64,000 bases of DNA, taken from positions 248,001 through 312,000 of the forward strand of contig CABYED010000001.1 of the NCBI GenBank assembly GCA_902517815.1, given 5' to 3'. The notes below the pieces were generated by a model, which did no database searches, had not been told where the DNA came from, and saw nothing but the letters and a program-made list of their open reading frames with translations. Numbering within the stretch: the first letter of the stretch is position 1; every line of letters starts with the position of its first letter. The position numbers and the translations under genes are program-made. Source of the stretch: an uncultured SAR116 cluster alpha proteobacterium (GTDB lineage: Bacteria > Pseudomonadota > Alphaproteobacteria > Puniceispirillales > Marisalimonadaceae). Shown in pieces: positions 1 through 8,405 of this stretch.

Positions 1-702
1 ATTCCAAGTGCTGAAATTCATGTAAAAGGGAAAAAGTACGAAAGAGCTGGCTTGTGGCATCTTGTTGCTAACGGTTTGCCTTTAGATTTCAAAATTGCAT
101 CTGATAATGAAACAGTAGATGAACTACTTAACAGAATCATAGAGACTGGAGCATTTGTAACAATAGCTCATCCAGAGTGGTATTCATTATCTTCTGATGA
201 GGCCATTAAAGTAAGTAATGCTCACGCAGTTGAAATCTATAATCACGCAGCAACAATTAGCTCAAATAGAGGTAGTGGAATAGCTACAGCTGACTTCCTA
301 CTAAATAATAATAAAAAAATTTTACTAACTGCATCTGACGATTCGCATTTTCATAAAGAAGATGCTTTAGGAGGTTGGGTATTCGTAAAATGCAAAAACC
401 TGTCTATACAAAATATTTTATATTCTCTTAAAAATGGCAATTATTACTCTTCTACAGGGATAGCAATACATAATATAGAACTTGATGATAACGAACTTTT
501 AATACAATGTAGTCCAGCTTCACACATAATTATTTCAGGCTCCTCTAATACCTGCCTTTCCAAAAATGGTTACAACATTACAAGTGCCAAATTTGATTTA
601 AATAAGCTTGATACAAGTTTTTTTAGAGTAACAGTATTAAACGAGTATGGTAAATATGCTTGGTCTAATCCTTACTGGTTAGATGAAATTTTTTATAAAT
701 AG
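1..702 (+). CDS. PHP-domain metal-dependent hydrolase, C-terminal part (5' end outside the window)
   Basis: The reading frame is open from base 1, so the gene starts upstream of the window and only about 233 C-terminal residues are seen. The segment AHPEW, the VEIYNH strand and the ASDDSH motif are the late metal-binding blocks of PHP phosphoesterases, in the arrangement of the CehA/McbA-like branch. A beta-rich tail of about 80 residues follows. PHP proteins hydrolyse phosphoesters, and a PHP enzyme is known to open ribosyl cyclic phosphate in C-P lyase pathways. That role is possible here because phn genes follow, but the missing N-terminus prevents a decision. Substrate unknown. Confidence 0.7.
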   Translation: MPSAEIHVKGKKYERAGLWHLVANGLPLDFKIASDNETVDELLNRIIETGAFVTIAHPEWYSLSSDEAIKVSNAHAVEIYNHAATISSNRGSGIATADFLLNNNKKILLTASDDSHFHKEDALGGWVFVKCKNLSIQNILYSLKNGNYYSSTGIAIHNIELDDNELLIQCSPASHIIISGSSNTCLSKNGYNITSAKFDLNKLDTSFFRVTVLNEYGKYAWSNPYWLDEIFYK

Positions 703-772
703 GAGTAACGATTGAAGATACTAGAGTTAACATATCTCAATGTTTTTATTTTTTTAGCACCTAGTTATTAAC

Positions 773-1387
773 ATGAAAAAACTTGATAAAAACAGACCTT
801 TAATTCACTCAGATTGTCAAGTTGTAGACAGTGATTTTGGTTCATTTGTTGAAATAGGTGAATATTCTATTATTTCAAATTCTAATTTCGGTGATTATTC
901 TTATTGTACAAGATTTTGTGATATAGCCAATACAGACATAAAAAAATTTTCTAATATTGCAAGCTCTGTTAGAATAGGTCCAACGGACCATCCAATGGAA
1001 AAAGCAAGTCTTCATCATTTTTTATATAGATCAACTGACTATTGGGAAGACAAAGAACATGACAAAGATTTTTTTAAAAACCGGTATTCCAGAAAAACTA
1101 TAATTGGCAATGACACATGGATAGGACATGCTGCTATTGTTAAACCTGACATTACAGTTGGAGATGGTGCTATAATTGGAGCTGGTTCTGTTGTTACCAA
1201 AGATGTGGAAAGTTATACTATTGTAGCAGGAAATCCCGCTAAAATTATTAGAAGAAGGTTTTCAGAAAAAATTGCAATTCAATTGTCTGAAATTCAATGG
1301 TGGAATTGGTCTCATGAGAAAATAGGATCTTCCTTAGACGACTTTAGAACTTTAAGTGTTGAAGATTTTATATCAAAATATAAATAG
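773..1387 (+). CDS. Hexapeptide-repeat acetyltransferase of the phosphonate-associated type
   Basis: A 204-residue left-handed beta-helix acyltransferase. Imperfect hexapeptide repeats occupy roughly residues 20-60 and 115-155, ending in the classic VAGNPAKIIRRRF cap, and the middle loop with SVRIGPTDHPMEKAS matches xenobiotic/streptogramin-type acetyltransferases. This size and loop resemble the transferase family regularly found in phn operons. Its substrate is not established; acetylation of a toxic aminoalkylphosphonate or of a pathway intermediate is the usual guess. It ends 1 nt before the convergent phnM-like gene. No clear Shine-Dalgarno (SD) sequence is visible before the ATG. Confidence 0.75.
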   Translation: MKKLDKNRPLIHSDCQVVDSDFGSFVEIGEYSIISNSNFGDYSYCTRFCDIANTDIKKFSNIASSVRIGPTDHPMEKASLHHFLYRSTDYWEDKEHDKDFFKNRYSRKTIIGNDTWIGHAAIVKPDITVGDGAIIGAGSVVTKDVESYTIVAGNPAKIIRRRFSEKIAIQLSEIQWWNWSHEKIGSSLDDFRTLSVEDFISKYK

Positions 1388-1388
1388 A

Positions 1389-2603
1389 TTAGGATACTGC
1401 ATTTGATGATTTAATAAATCTGTCAACAACGCTTTTACAAACACTTGCAATCTTTCCATTACATATTGTTGCTTCTATCTCTCTTGTTTTTGGGTTAATA
1501 ATTACTAAATCTGCGTAATTTTCTACTTTGATAGCTCCTCTTTTGTCAATATTTAGTGCCTTTGCGGGATTTTCTGATATTAATGCCCATGCATTTTCAA
1601 TAGAACATATCTTATGATCTAACAAATACCAAATTGACTGGAGTAGTGATGGATAATAATAATCTGATACTAGAATACTACAGTATCCTAGTTTTAATAA
1701 TTCTAATGTAGATATATTTCCATTATGTGAACCACCTCTGACTAAATTAGGCGCACCCATTATTACATTTTCATTATTGAGGTATGCTTCTTTAGCAGCT
1801 AAAATACTTGTTGGAAACTCACAAATATTAGCACCAAAACTTCTAAACCATTTTCTATCCTTTTTGCTTTCATCATCATGCGAACCAAATTTAATATTAT
1901 TAGATTTCATAAAATTGCTTAATGTTTTTAAACTATCACTTACTTCATTTTCTTTTGTTAATCGATAATTCACAATATTTGCAAGTTCACTTTTTTCCAT
2001 AGACATTTTATTAGCCCATGTTGCAAATGCTGTTGGTTTGTTTTGAATTTTTTCTATGGCATCAGGTATATGGTTGTTGAATACCACATAATTAAGTTTG
2101 TATTCTGTAATTAAATCAATAAGTTCTTGAACTTTTTCTACAAGATGCGTTTCGTACCTTACCTGAACATTTATATTAGTTATCATAGAAGGTCTGTATT
2201 TATTGAGATTTTCTAAAAATATTTTAGCGTATTCAGGACTTCTTATTCTACCTTCCCAGCTATAGCTACATGCTAGGTAAGCCGTAGTAATGCCATTAAT
2301 GGAAAGTTCTTTGTCAACAATTTTAAGAGTATCATTCATATCAAAACTTACGCCTGGCCTTGGAAATAATTGTCTTTCAAATCCATCTCCATGTAAGTCT
2401 ATTATTCCAGGTAACACCCAAAAACCCGTCAAATCTATAACTGGATAATTTTTTTTAGGGTATTGATTAGTTTTATTAACTTCAATTGAAGTTAAAAATT
2501 TATCTTCAATAGTTATGGTTCCCGATTGCATTTTATTATGATGCAAAAATTTACTGCCCTGTAAAATATATCCCGAAAATTGATTTGATTGTATTTGATT
2601 CAT
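1389..2603 (-). CDS. PhnM-like amidohydrolase, divergent paralog
   Basis: A 404-residue amidohydrolase-superfamily protein. Near the N-terminus it has PGIIDLHGDGFERQLFPRPG, and later SHDDES, EFPTS, MGAPNLVRGGSHNGN and VSDYYYP, the block order of PhnM. PhnM removes pyrophosphate from alpha-D-ribose 1-alkylphosphonate 5-triphosphate before C-P cleavage. The metal-site block reads HGD-F rather than the HTDNLE of the second, canonical PhnM at 9195-10340, so the two are old paralogs, not a recent duplication. It is transcribed with phnF (51 nt apart) and away from phnGHIJKLN. Function may be PhnM proper for particular phosphonates or a related triphosphate hydrolase. Confidence 0.75.
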   Translation of the reverse strand: MNQIQSNQFSGYILQGSKFLHHNKMQSGTITIEDKFLTSIEVNKTNQYPKKNYPVIDLTGFWVLPGIIDLHGDGFERQLFPRPGVSFDMNDTLKIVDKELSINGITTAYLACSYSWEGRIRSPEYAKIFLENLNKYRPSMITNINVQVRYETHLVEKVQELIDLITEYKLNYVVFNNHIPDAIEKIQNKPTAFATWANKMSMEKSELANIVNYRLTKENEVSDSLKTLSNFMKSNNIKFGSHDDESKKDRKWFRSFGANICEFPTSILAAKEAYLNNENVIMGAPNLVRGGSHNGNISTLELLKLGYCSILVSDYYYPSLLQSIWYLLDHKICSIENAWALISENPAKALNIDKRGAIKVENYADLVIINPKTREIEATICNGKIASVCKSVVDRFIKSSNAVS

Positions 2604-2654
2604 ATATTTTAGTTATCTTAATTTTATTAATTTTATATTACAAATATCAAAAGC

Positions 2655-3362
2655 TTAATCTTCTAATGTTAATTGAATTCTTTCGCCAACAAACCATGTC
2701 TGACTGAACTCTATTGGGATACAATTTAAATCTTGATTCACATATGTTGTTTTAAGAAGTGGGCTATTAATTTTACAATCAAGTAAATTTGCTTGAATAC
2801 TATCAGCTAGCTCTGCGATTATATTTGTTTTTGACCTAACAAAATCATTTACACCCAACAACTTTAGTGTGTTTGTGACAGATAATTCTTTTTGAAATAT
2901 TTCTAGAAAACTGGGAAACCTTTTATTTGGAATTATTCTTTTAGTTATAATAGTCGGAATATTATTAATTTTACCAGTTGTTTCTATTAAAAGAATCTCA
3001 TCTTTTGAATTTATTTTTAAATTATCAGCTTCTATCTTGGATGCTTTTCTATACTCTGATCTAATAATTGTTATTTTAGGAATATTGTTTTCATGAGTAA
3101 TATTCTCTGAAAATCTTACTCTTTTTCCAAGTTTATATTTTAACTTAGAAGCTTGAACAATTACACCAGAACCTCTTTTAGAAAACAAAATTCCTTCATT
3201 TTTTAATATTTGCAAAGCTCTTCTAATCGTGTGTCTATTTACTCCAAATCTTTTTGAAAGATGATTTTCAGAAGGTAGTTTATCACCTGAATTGTATATG
3301 TTATCCGCCACATCTTTTTTTAATGCTTCATAAATTTGATAATAAATGAGTTTAGAATTCAT
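2655..3362 (-). CDS. phnF: GntR/HutC-family transcriptional regulator, PhnF type
   Basis: A 235-residue regulator with an N-terminal winged helix (GDKLPSENHLSKRFGVNRHTIRRAL is the usual GntR recognition block, about residues 25-50) and a C-terminal UTRA effector domain. It is divergent from phnGHIJKLN across an 86-nt gap and reads in the same direction as the PhnM-like gene behind it. PhnF proteins typically repress phosphonate genes. This is the only DNA-binding regulator I recognise in the window. The effector is unknown. Confidence 0.85.
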   Translation of the reverse strand: MNSKLIYYQIYEALKKDVADNIYNSGDKLPSENHLSKRFGVNRHTIRRALQILKNEGILFSKRGSGVIVQASKLKYKLGKRVRFSENITHENNIPKITIIRSEYRKASKIEADNLKINSKDEILLIETTGKINNIPTIITKRIIPNKRFPSFLEIFQKELSVTNTLKLLGVNDFVRSKTNIIAELADSIQANLLDCKINSPLLKTTYVNQDLNCIPIEFSQTWFVGERIQLTLED

Positions 3363-3384
3363 GTAATAAAAACTTAATAAAAAT

Positions 3385-3433
3385 ATAATTGTATAATTAA
3401 TGTTTTATAATTATAAGTTGTATAGTTGTATAG
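3385..3433. promoter_or_regulatory. Candidate PhnF operator/promoter region between phnF and phnG
   Basis: The 86-nt divergent gap holds TAATTgtatAATTA, a perfect 12-bp palindrome TTATAATTATAA at 3405-3416, and two tandem copies of TTGTATAG at 3418-3425 and 3426-3433. HutC-subfamily regulators bind short sites with a GTATA-type core, so the tandem GTATAG copies 15-31 nt before the phnG start codon are the best operator candidates. AT-only palindromes are weak evidence in DNA of this composition. No Pho-box match was seen here. Confidence 0.4.
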
Positions 3434-3448
3434 TAAAGAAGTAATTAA

Positions 3449-3889
3449 ATGATTGAAAAAAGAAAATCTTGGATGAGTTTGTTAGCAACATCTAGCCAAA
3501 GTGATTTGTTAAATCTCTGGGAACAAAAAAAAATAAAAGTCAATTATGTATGGTTAAGAACACCTGAAATTGGAAGCATAATGGCTCAAGGAAGAATGGG
3601 TGTAACTGGAGATAAATTTAATATTGGTGAAGTTACTATAACTAGATGTTCCTTAAAATTGAATTGTGGAACAATAGGTCATAGTTATGTTCAAGGAAGA
3701 AGTAAGAAAAAAGCTGAAATAAGCGCATTATGTGATGCTCTTATGCAAACTAAAATGTCTAAAGAAATAAATAAAAATATTATTATTCCTTTAGAAAAAA
3801 TTAAAAAAGATAATAAAGACAAAATTCTCTCAAAAGCTGAAGCTACAAAAGTTGATTTTTTTACTCTTGTAAGAGGAGAAAGCGATTAA
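3449..3889 (+). CDS. phnG: C-P lyase core subunit PhnG
   Basis: The protein has 146 residues, a typical PhnG length. The conserved run VRTPEIGSIMAQGRMGVTG-like (residues 32-52), the EVTITRCS segment, and GHSYVQGRSKKKAEISALCDALMQ are diagnostic. PhnG is part of the PhnGHIJ core, which with PhnI couples an alkylphosphonate to ATP at the ribose C1', releasing adenine. It opens the phn operon; its last base is the first base of the phnH ATG (TAATG overlap), implying translational coupling. The SD before it is weak. Confidence 0.95.
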   Translation: MIEKRKSWMSLLATSSQSDLLNLWEQKKIKVNYVWLRTPEIGSIMAQGRMGVTGDKFNIGEVTITRCSLKLNCGTIGHSYVQGRSKKKAEISALCDALMQTKMSKEINKNIIIPLEKIKKDNKDKILSKAEATKVDFFTLVRGESD

Positions 3890-4458
3890 TGGAAAATTAT
3901 CCTTTTTCTGAAAATTCTATAAATAGTTCTATTGCTTTTAGATCATTAGTAAATGCAACATCATATCCAGGTAGAACTTTTCAGATAAATAAACTTAACA
4001 AACCAAGTGTATTGTCAAATGCAGCAGCGACAATATTAATTACGTTATGTGATAATGAGAGTAATGTTTACCTCTCAAAAGAATATAATACAGATGAAGT
4101 AAGGAATTGGTTAATTTTTAACACTGGTGCCATTATTAGTAACAAAAAGAATGCTGATTTTGTAATTGGTACATGGAAATCTTTATTGCCATTAAATGAT
4201 TTCAAAATAGGAGTTCCTGAGTATCCAGAAAGATCTGCAACTTTAATAATTGAAGAAACAAAATATAAAAAAGTAAAATGCAACATTGATGGTCCAGGCA
4301 TAAAAAATAAATTAAATATTGATTTACCTAATCCTGAATTATTTATCGAAAATAATAATCTTTATCCTTTAGGTTTAGATTTCTATTTCACAAATGACTT
4401 AGAAATTTTATCTATTCCTCGTTCAACAAAAATTAATATCATAAAATCGGAGCTTTAG
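3889..4458 (+). CDS. phnH: C-P lyase core subunit PhnH
   Basis: The protein has 189 residues, about the family norm. Characteristic features are the N-terminal FRSLVNATSYPGR, LITLCDNESNVYL, and the GP-rich central strand before GLDFYF near the C-terminus. PhnH is a structural subunit of the C-P lyase core complex and is needed for phosphonate breakdown, though it has no demonstrated catalytic chemistry. It sits between phnG (1-nt overlap) and phnI (no gap), the standard order, consistent with stoichiometric translation of complex subunits. Confidence 0.95.
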   Translation: MENYPFSENSINSSIAFRSLVNATSYPGRTFQINKLNKPSVLSNAAATILITLCDNESNVYLSKEYNTDEVRNWLIFNTGAIISNKKNADFVIGTWKSLLPLNDFKIGVPEYPERSATLIIEETKYKKVKCNIDGPGIKNKLNIDLPNPELFIENNNLYPLGLDFYFTNDLEILSIPRSTKINIIKSEL

Positions 4459-5535
4459 ATGTATGTAGCTGTTAAAGGTGGGGAGGTAGCAATTGATAAC
4501 GCTCATTCTTGGATGTCAGAAATAAGAAGAGGTGATACATCCATTCCAAATATTTCCCTTGATCAAATATCAGAACAACTCACACTTGGCGTTGATAGAG
4601 TAATGTCCGAAGGTTCTCTATATGATAAAGACCTTGCTGCATTAGCTATAAAACAGTCTAGAGGTGATTTGATAGAAGCTATATTTTTGTTAAGAGCTTA
4701 CAGAACAACTCTTACAAGATTTAGTTACAGCAAACCAGTTAATACAGCAAATATGACATGCCTTAGAAGGATTTCAGCAACTTTTAAAGATATACCAGGT
4801 GGACAAAAATTAGGTCCTACTTTTGATTACACGCATAGGCTTTTGGACTTTAAATTACTAGCTGAAAATGAAGCACCTATTAGTCCAAAAAAAAAATATA
4901 ATGAAAACAAAATGCCTCACGTTTTAAGTTTTTTAAATCAAGAAGATTTAATGCAAAACGAAAAAGATAACAATCTTGATCCTATCGATATAACTCGAGA
5001 ACCTATTAGCTATCCAACATCTCGTTCGGCAAGGTTACAAGCATTATCAAGAGGAGATGAGGGTTTTTTACTTGGTCTCGCATATTCTACTCAAAGAGGA
5101 TATGCAAGAAATCATGCATTTGTAGGGGAACTAAGAATTGGCATAGTTGACATTGAGCTTTATATTCCAGAATTAGGTTTTGAAATTAATGTTGCTGAGA
5201 TCATTTTAACTGAATGTGAAACGGTAAATCAATTTCAAGGATCCAAAATTGAACCTCCACAATTTACAAGAGGTTATGGTTTAGTATTCGGACAGACTGA
5301 AAGAAAAGCTTTAGCAATGGCTTTGATCGATAGAGCTTTAAGATGGAAAGAATTAGGTGAAGATTATTCTGGCGCACCAGCACAAGACGAAGAATTTGTT
5401 ATTTCACATTGCGACAACATTCAAGCGACTGGTTTTTTAGAGCACATAAAACTACCACATTATGTTGATTTTCAATCTGAACTAGAGCTCATTAGAAAAA
5501 TTAGAGCTGACGCCAAAGTTAATATGAAAAGGTAA
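4459..5535 (+). CDS. phnI: C-P lyase core subunit PhnI
   Basis: A 358-residue protein with the canonical start MYVAVKGGEVAIDNAH and the strongly conserved TREPISYPTSRSARLQALSRGD, GYARNHAFVGELRIG and AEIILTECETVNQF blocks. PhnI is the nucleosidase-type subunit of the core complex. With PhnG, PhnH and PhnL it forms alpha-D-ribose 1-alkylphosphonate 5-triphosphate from MgATP and the phosphonate. It starts directly after the phnH stop codon and ends 4 nt before phnJ. Confidence 0.97.
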   Translation: MYVAVKGGEVAIDNAHSWMSEIRRGDTSIPNISLDQISEQLTLGVDRVMSEGSLYDKDLAALAIKQSRGDLIEAIFLLRAYRTTLTRFSYSKPVNTANMTCLRRISATFKDIPGGQKLGPTFDYTHRLLDFKLLAENEAPISPKKKYNENKMPHVLSFLNQEDLMQNEKDNNLDPIDITREPISYPTSRSARLQALSRGDEGFLLGLAYSTQRGYARNHAFVGELRIGIVDIELYIPELGFEINVAEIILTECETVNQFQGSKIEPPQFTRGYGLVFGQTERKALAMALIDRALRWKELGEDYSGAPAQDEEFVISHCDNIQATGFLEHIKLPHYVDFQSELELIRKIRADAKVNMKR

Positions 5536-5539
5536 TAAA

Positions 5540-6418
5540 ATGAATGAAATGAGTAAAAATGAAAATTTAGATATTCAAATTTATAATTTTGCTTATTTAG
5601 ATGAAAATACAAAAAGAATGATAAGACGAGCTCTTCTGAAAGCATTATGTATACCTGGCTATCAAGTACCTTTTTCCTCAAGAGAAATGCCAATGCCATA
5701 TGGTTGGGGTACTGGTGGAATTCAGGTAACATCTGCTTGTTTAATACCCAAAGATATTTTAAAGGTAATAGATCAAGGCGCCGACGATACTACAAATGCA
5801 GTATCAATAAGAAAATTTTTTCAAAAAACTGCAAATGTAGCTGTAACTGAAAAAACTTCAGATGCATCTCTTATACAAACTAGACACAGAATTCCTGAAA
5901 CAAAATTAAAAGAAAAACAAATATTAGTATATCAAGTACCAATTCCAGAACCTCTTAGATTCTTAGAACCAAGAGAGACAGAAACTAGAAAAATGCATGC
6001 TCTTTCTGAATATGGATTAATGTATGTAAAACTTTATGAAGATATTGCAAAACATGGTCATATTGAGACAGCATATGCATATCCAGTAAAAACAAATGGA
6101 AATTATGTTACTGACCCTTCTCCTATTCCAAAATTTGATAATCCCAAAATGAATAATAGTCCAGCTATTCAACTTTTTGGCGCTGGAAGAGAACAACGAA
6201 TTTATGCTATTCCACCTTATACAAATGTTAAAAGTCTTGATTTTGAAGACTATCCTTTTGAAGCTATGAAAGCTAATTTCAAATGTTCAATATGTGGATC
6301 CAGTGATAGTTATTTAGATGAAATTATTGTTTCAGATGATGGTAAACGATCATACATATGTTCAGACACAGACTATTGCAAAGAACAAACCAAATTAAAT
6401 TCAAAAAAAGAAGATTAA
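5540..6418 (+). CDS. phnJ: Carbon-phosphorus lyase, radical SAM subunit PhnJ
   Basis: A 292-residue catalytic subunit that cleaves the C-P bond of ribose-1-alkylphosphonate 5-phosphate, releasing the alkane (methane from methylphosphonate) and a cyclic ribose phosphate. The sequence is close to the E. coli protein throughout, including PMPYGWGTGG and KVIDQGADDTTNAVSIR. The unusual C-terminal iron-sulfur motif is complete: C249, C252, C274 and C280 correspond, with a constant offset of 8, to E. coli C241, C244, C266 and the catalytic C272. G40 matches the glycyl-radical G32. It should be fully active. The next gene, phnK, starts 2 nt after its stop. Confidence 0.98.
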   Translation: MNEMSKNENLDIQIYNFAYLDENTKRMIRRALLKALCIPGYQVPFSSREMPMPYGWGTGGIQVTSACLIPKDILKVIDQGADDTTNAVSIRKFFQKTANVAVTEKTSDASLIQTRHRIPETKLKEKQILVYQVPIPEPLRFLEPRETETRKMHALSEYGLMYVKLYEDIAKHGHIETAYAYPVKTNGNYVTDPSPIPKFDNPKMNNSPAIQLFGAGREQRIYAIPPYTNVKSLDFEDYPFEAMKANFKCSICGSSDSYLDEIIVSDDGKRSYICSDTDYCKEQTKLNSKKED

Positions 6419-6420
6419 TT

Positions 6421-7197
6421 ATGAAGCAAAATTTCTTATTTCAAGCCTCTAATATTTCTAAATACTATGGCCAAAATATAGGTTGCAAAAATGTATCTTT
6501 AGATATTAATCCTGGAGAGGTCCTTGGAATTGTTGGCGAGTCAGGTTCTGGGAAATCTACATTATTAAACTGTATTTATGGAAATTTAGAAGTTGATGAA
6601 GGAGATATTTTCTTAAACGACAAATCAAAAACAATCCTCAATTTTACAAAAATTTCGGAACCAAAACTTCGTTTAATTCAAAGATCTGATCTAGCATTTG
6701 TGCATCAAAATCCTCGTGACGGTCTCAGAATGAATATAAGTGCAGGAGGAAATATTGGTGAAAGATTAATGGCAATTGGTCATAGAAATTATGGTGAAAT
6801 TAGAGAAATTGCTGCAAATTGGCTAGAAAAAGTTGAAATTGATGTTAGCAGAATTGATGATAAGCCAAGTACTTTTTCTGGAGGAATGCAACAAAGACTT
6901 CAAATTGCAAGAAATCTTGTAACTAGACCAAGATTGATTTTTATGGATGAACCTACTGGAGGTTTGGATGTATCTGTACAAGCTAAAATCTTGGATTTAT
7001 TAAGAAACCTTGTAAGAGAACTTGGCATTGCTGCAGTAATAGTTACACACGATCTTGCAGTAGTTAGACTTTTAGCTGATCGTATAATTGTAATGCAAAA
7101 TGGAAATGTTATAGAAGCTGGTTTGTGTGATCAGGTTTTAGATGATCCACAGCATAAATATTCGCAATTATTAGTTAGTTCAGTATTACAGGTGTAA
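6421..7197 (+). CDS. phnK: C-P lyase ABC-type ATPase PhnK
   Basis: A 258-residue ABC nucleotide-binding protein. Walker A GESGSGKS lies at about residues 39-46, the signature block SGGMQQRLQIAR and Walker B LIFMDEPTGGLD follow. PhnK does not transport; it docks on the PhnJ face of the core complex and is required in vivo. I place the start at the ATG 2 nt after the phnJ stop, where the alignable protein begins; the frame is open further upstream inside phnJ but that extension is unlike PhnK. Intergenic spacing suggests coupling to phnJ and phnL. Confidence 0.95.
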   Translation: MKQNFLFQASNISKYYGQNIGCKNVSLDINPGEVLGIVGESGSGKSTLLNCIYGNLEVDEGDIFLNDKSKTILNFTKISEPKLRLIQRSDLAFVHQNPRDGLRMNISAGGNIGERLMAIGHRNYGEIREIAANWLEKVEIDVSRIDDKPSTFSGGMQQRLQIARNLVTRPRLIFMDEPTGGLDVSVQAKILDLLRNLVRELGIAAVIVTHDLAVVRLLADRIIVMQNGNVIEAGLCDQVLDDPQHKYSQLLVSSVLQV

Positions 7198-7198
7198 A

Positions 7199-7864
7199 AT
7201 GATACAAATTAAAAATTTAAACAAATCATTCCTACTTTATAATCAAAACGATACAAACATAAATGTATTTAAAAATATAAACTTCAGAGTTAATAAAGGT
7301 GAGGTTGTTGCACTTACTGGTAACTCTGGCACAGGTAAATCTACTTTATTAAAATTAATCTATGGAAGTTATGTGATAAGTAAAGGTGATGTTCTTATTT
7401 CAGATATTAATATTAGAAAATCATCACCTAGAGATATTTTAAAACTAAGAAAGAATAAATTGGGGTATGTTAGTCAATTTTTGAGAGTTGTACCTAGAGT
7501 GCCAACAATAGATGTTGTAATAGAACCCTTGCTTGAGATTGGATGTGAAAAAAAAATTGCATTAAAAAAAGCTCAAGAAATATTAGAAAGACTTAATATT
7601 CCAAAAAATTTGTGGAACTTATCTCCCTTAACTTTCTCAGGAGGTGAACAACAAAGAGTAAATATTGCTAGGGGTTTTATTCATAATTATCCGTATTTAC
7701 TTTTAGATGAACCAACCGCAAGTCTGGACCAAAATAATAAAAATGTTGTATTAGATTTAATAGAAAAAGCTAAGCTAAATGGTTCAGCTATAATAGGAAT
7801 ATTTCATGATGAAACAGCTAGAAACAAAGTTGCTACAAGAGAAGTCAATTTAGAAAATTTATGA
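7199..7864 (+). CDS. phnL: C-P lyase ABC-type ATPase PhnL
   Basis: A 221-residue ABC ATPase with Walker A GNSGTGKST, Q-loop SQFLRVVPRV, signature SGGEQQRVNIARGF and Walker B YLLLDEPTASLD. The VSQFLRVVPRVPTIDVV-like stretch after the Q-loop is characteristic of PhnL rather than of a transporter ATPase. It acts with PhnGHI in the nucleophilic attack of phosphonate on ATP. It starts 1 nt after phnK ends, and phnN follows after 4 nt. Confidence 0.95.
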   Translation: MIQIKNLNKSFLLYNQNDTNINVFKNINFRVNKGEVVALTGNSGTGKSTLLKLIYGSYVISKGDVLISDINIRKSSPRDILKLRKNKLGYVSQFLRVVPRVPTIDVVIEPLLEIGCEKKIALKKAQEILERLNIPKNLWNLSPLTFSGGEQQRVNIARGFIHNYPYLLLDEPTASLDQNNKNVVLDLIEKAKLNGSAIIGIFHDETARNKVATREVNLENL

Positions 7865-7868
7865 ATTA

Positions 7869-8405
7869 ATGAAAAAAACTAATGGCAATTTATTTGTGAT
7901 TGTAGGAGCTTCTGGGGTAGGTAAAGATACTTTATTAAATGAAATAAAAGCTAGGCTGGAAAATTTTTACTTTGTAAAAAGGTATATTACCAGAACCCTC
8001 GATAAAAATAATGAAGACCATATCGCTATATCAAATACTGATTTTCAAAATAAGGTTAAAGATGGTTTTTTTGCAATAAGCTGGCAAGCACATTCTTTAT
8101 CATATGGCATTCCAAAAGATATTGAAGATGAATTGAAAAAAGGTGTTAATGTAATTTTTAATGGATCAAGACTCGCTTTGAAGCAAATTAGGGAAAGTTA
8201 TCCTGATGCAAAGATTATTTGCATTATTGCTTCCAAAAAAGCTATTGAAAGCCGTCTTATATCAAGAAATAGAGAAAGTAAGGATGATATTAAAAAAAGA
8301 CTTAATAGAGAAGTTGGAAAATTACCTTCGGATACAATCTATGTTAAAAATGACATTGATTTAGAAACAGGCGTAAATAACTTAATTAATGCTTTAAATT
8401 ATTAA
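7869..8405 (+). CDS. phnN: Ribose 1,5-bisphosphokinase PhnN
   Basis: A 178-residue guanylate-kinase-like P-loop kinase with Walker A GASGVGKD at residues 13-20 and the RYITR block typical of PhnN. It phosphorylates ribose 1,5-bisphosphate, the late C-P lyase product, to PRPP and so returns the ribose to nucleotide synthesis. It is the last gene of phnGHIJKLN and overlaps the convergent DUF1045 gene by 20 bp at the 3' ends. Guanylate kinase itself is an unlikely alternative given the operon and sequence. Confidence 0.93.
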   Translation: MKKTNGNLFVIVGASGVGKDTLLNEIKARLENFYFVKRYITRTLDKNNEDHIAISNTDFQNKVKDGFFAISWQAHSLSYGIPKDIEDELKKGVNVIFNGSRLALKQIRESYPDAKIICIIASKKAIESRLISRNRESKDDIKKRLNREVGKLPSDTIYVKNDIDLETGVNNLINALNY

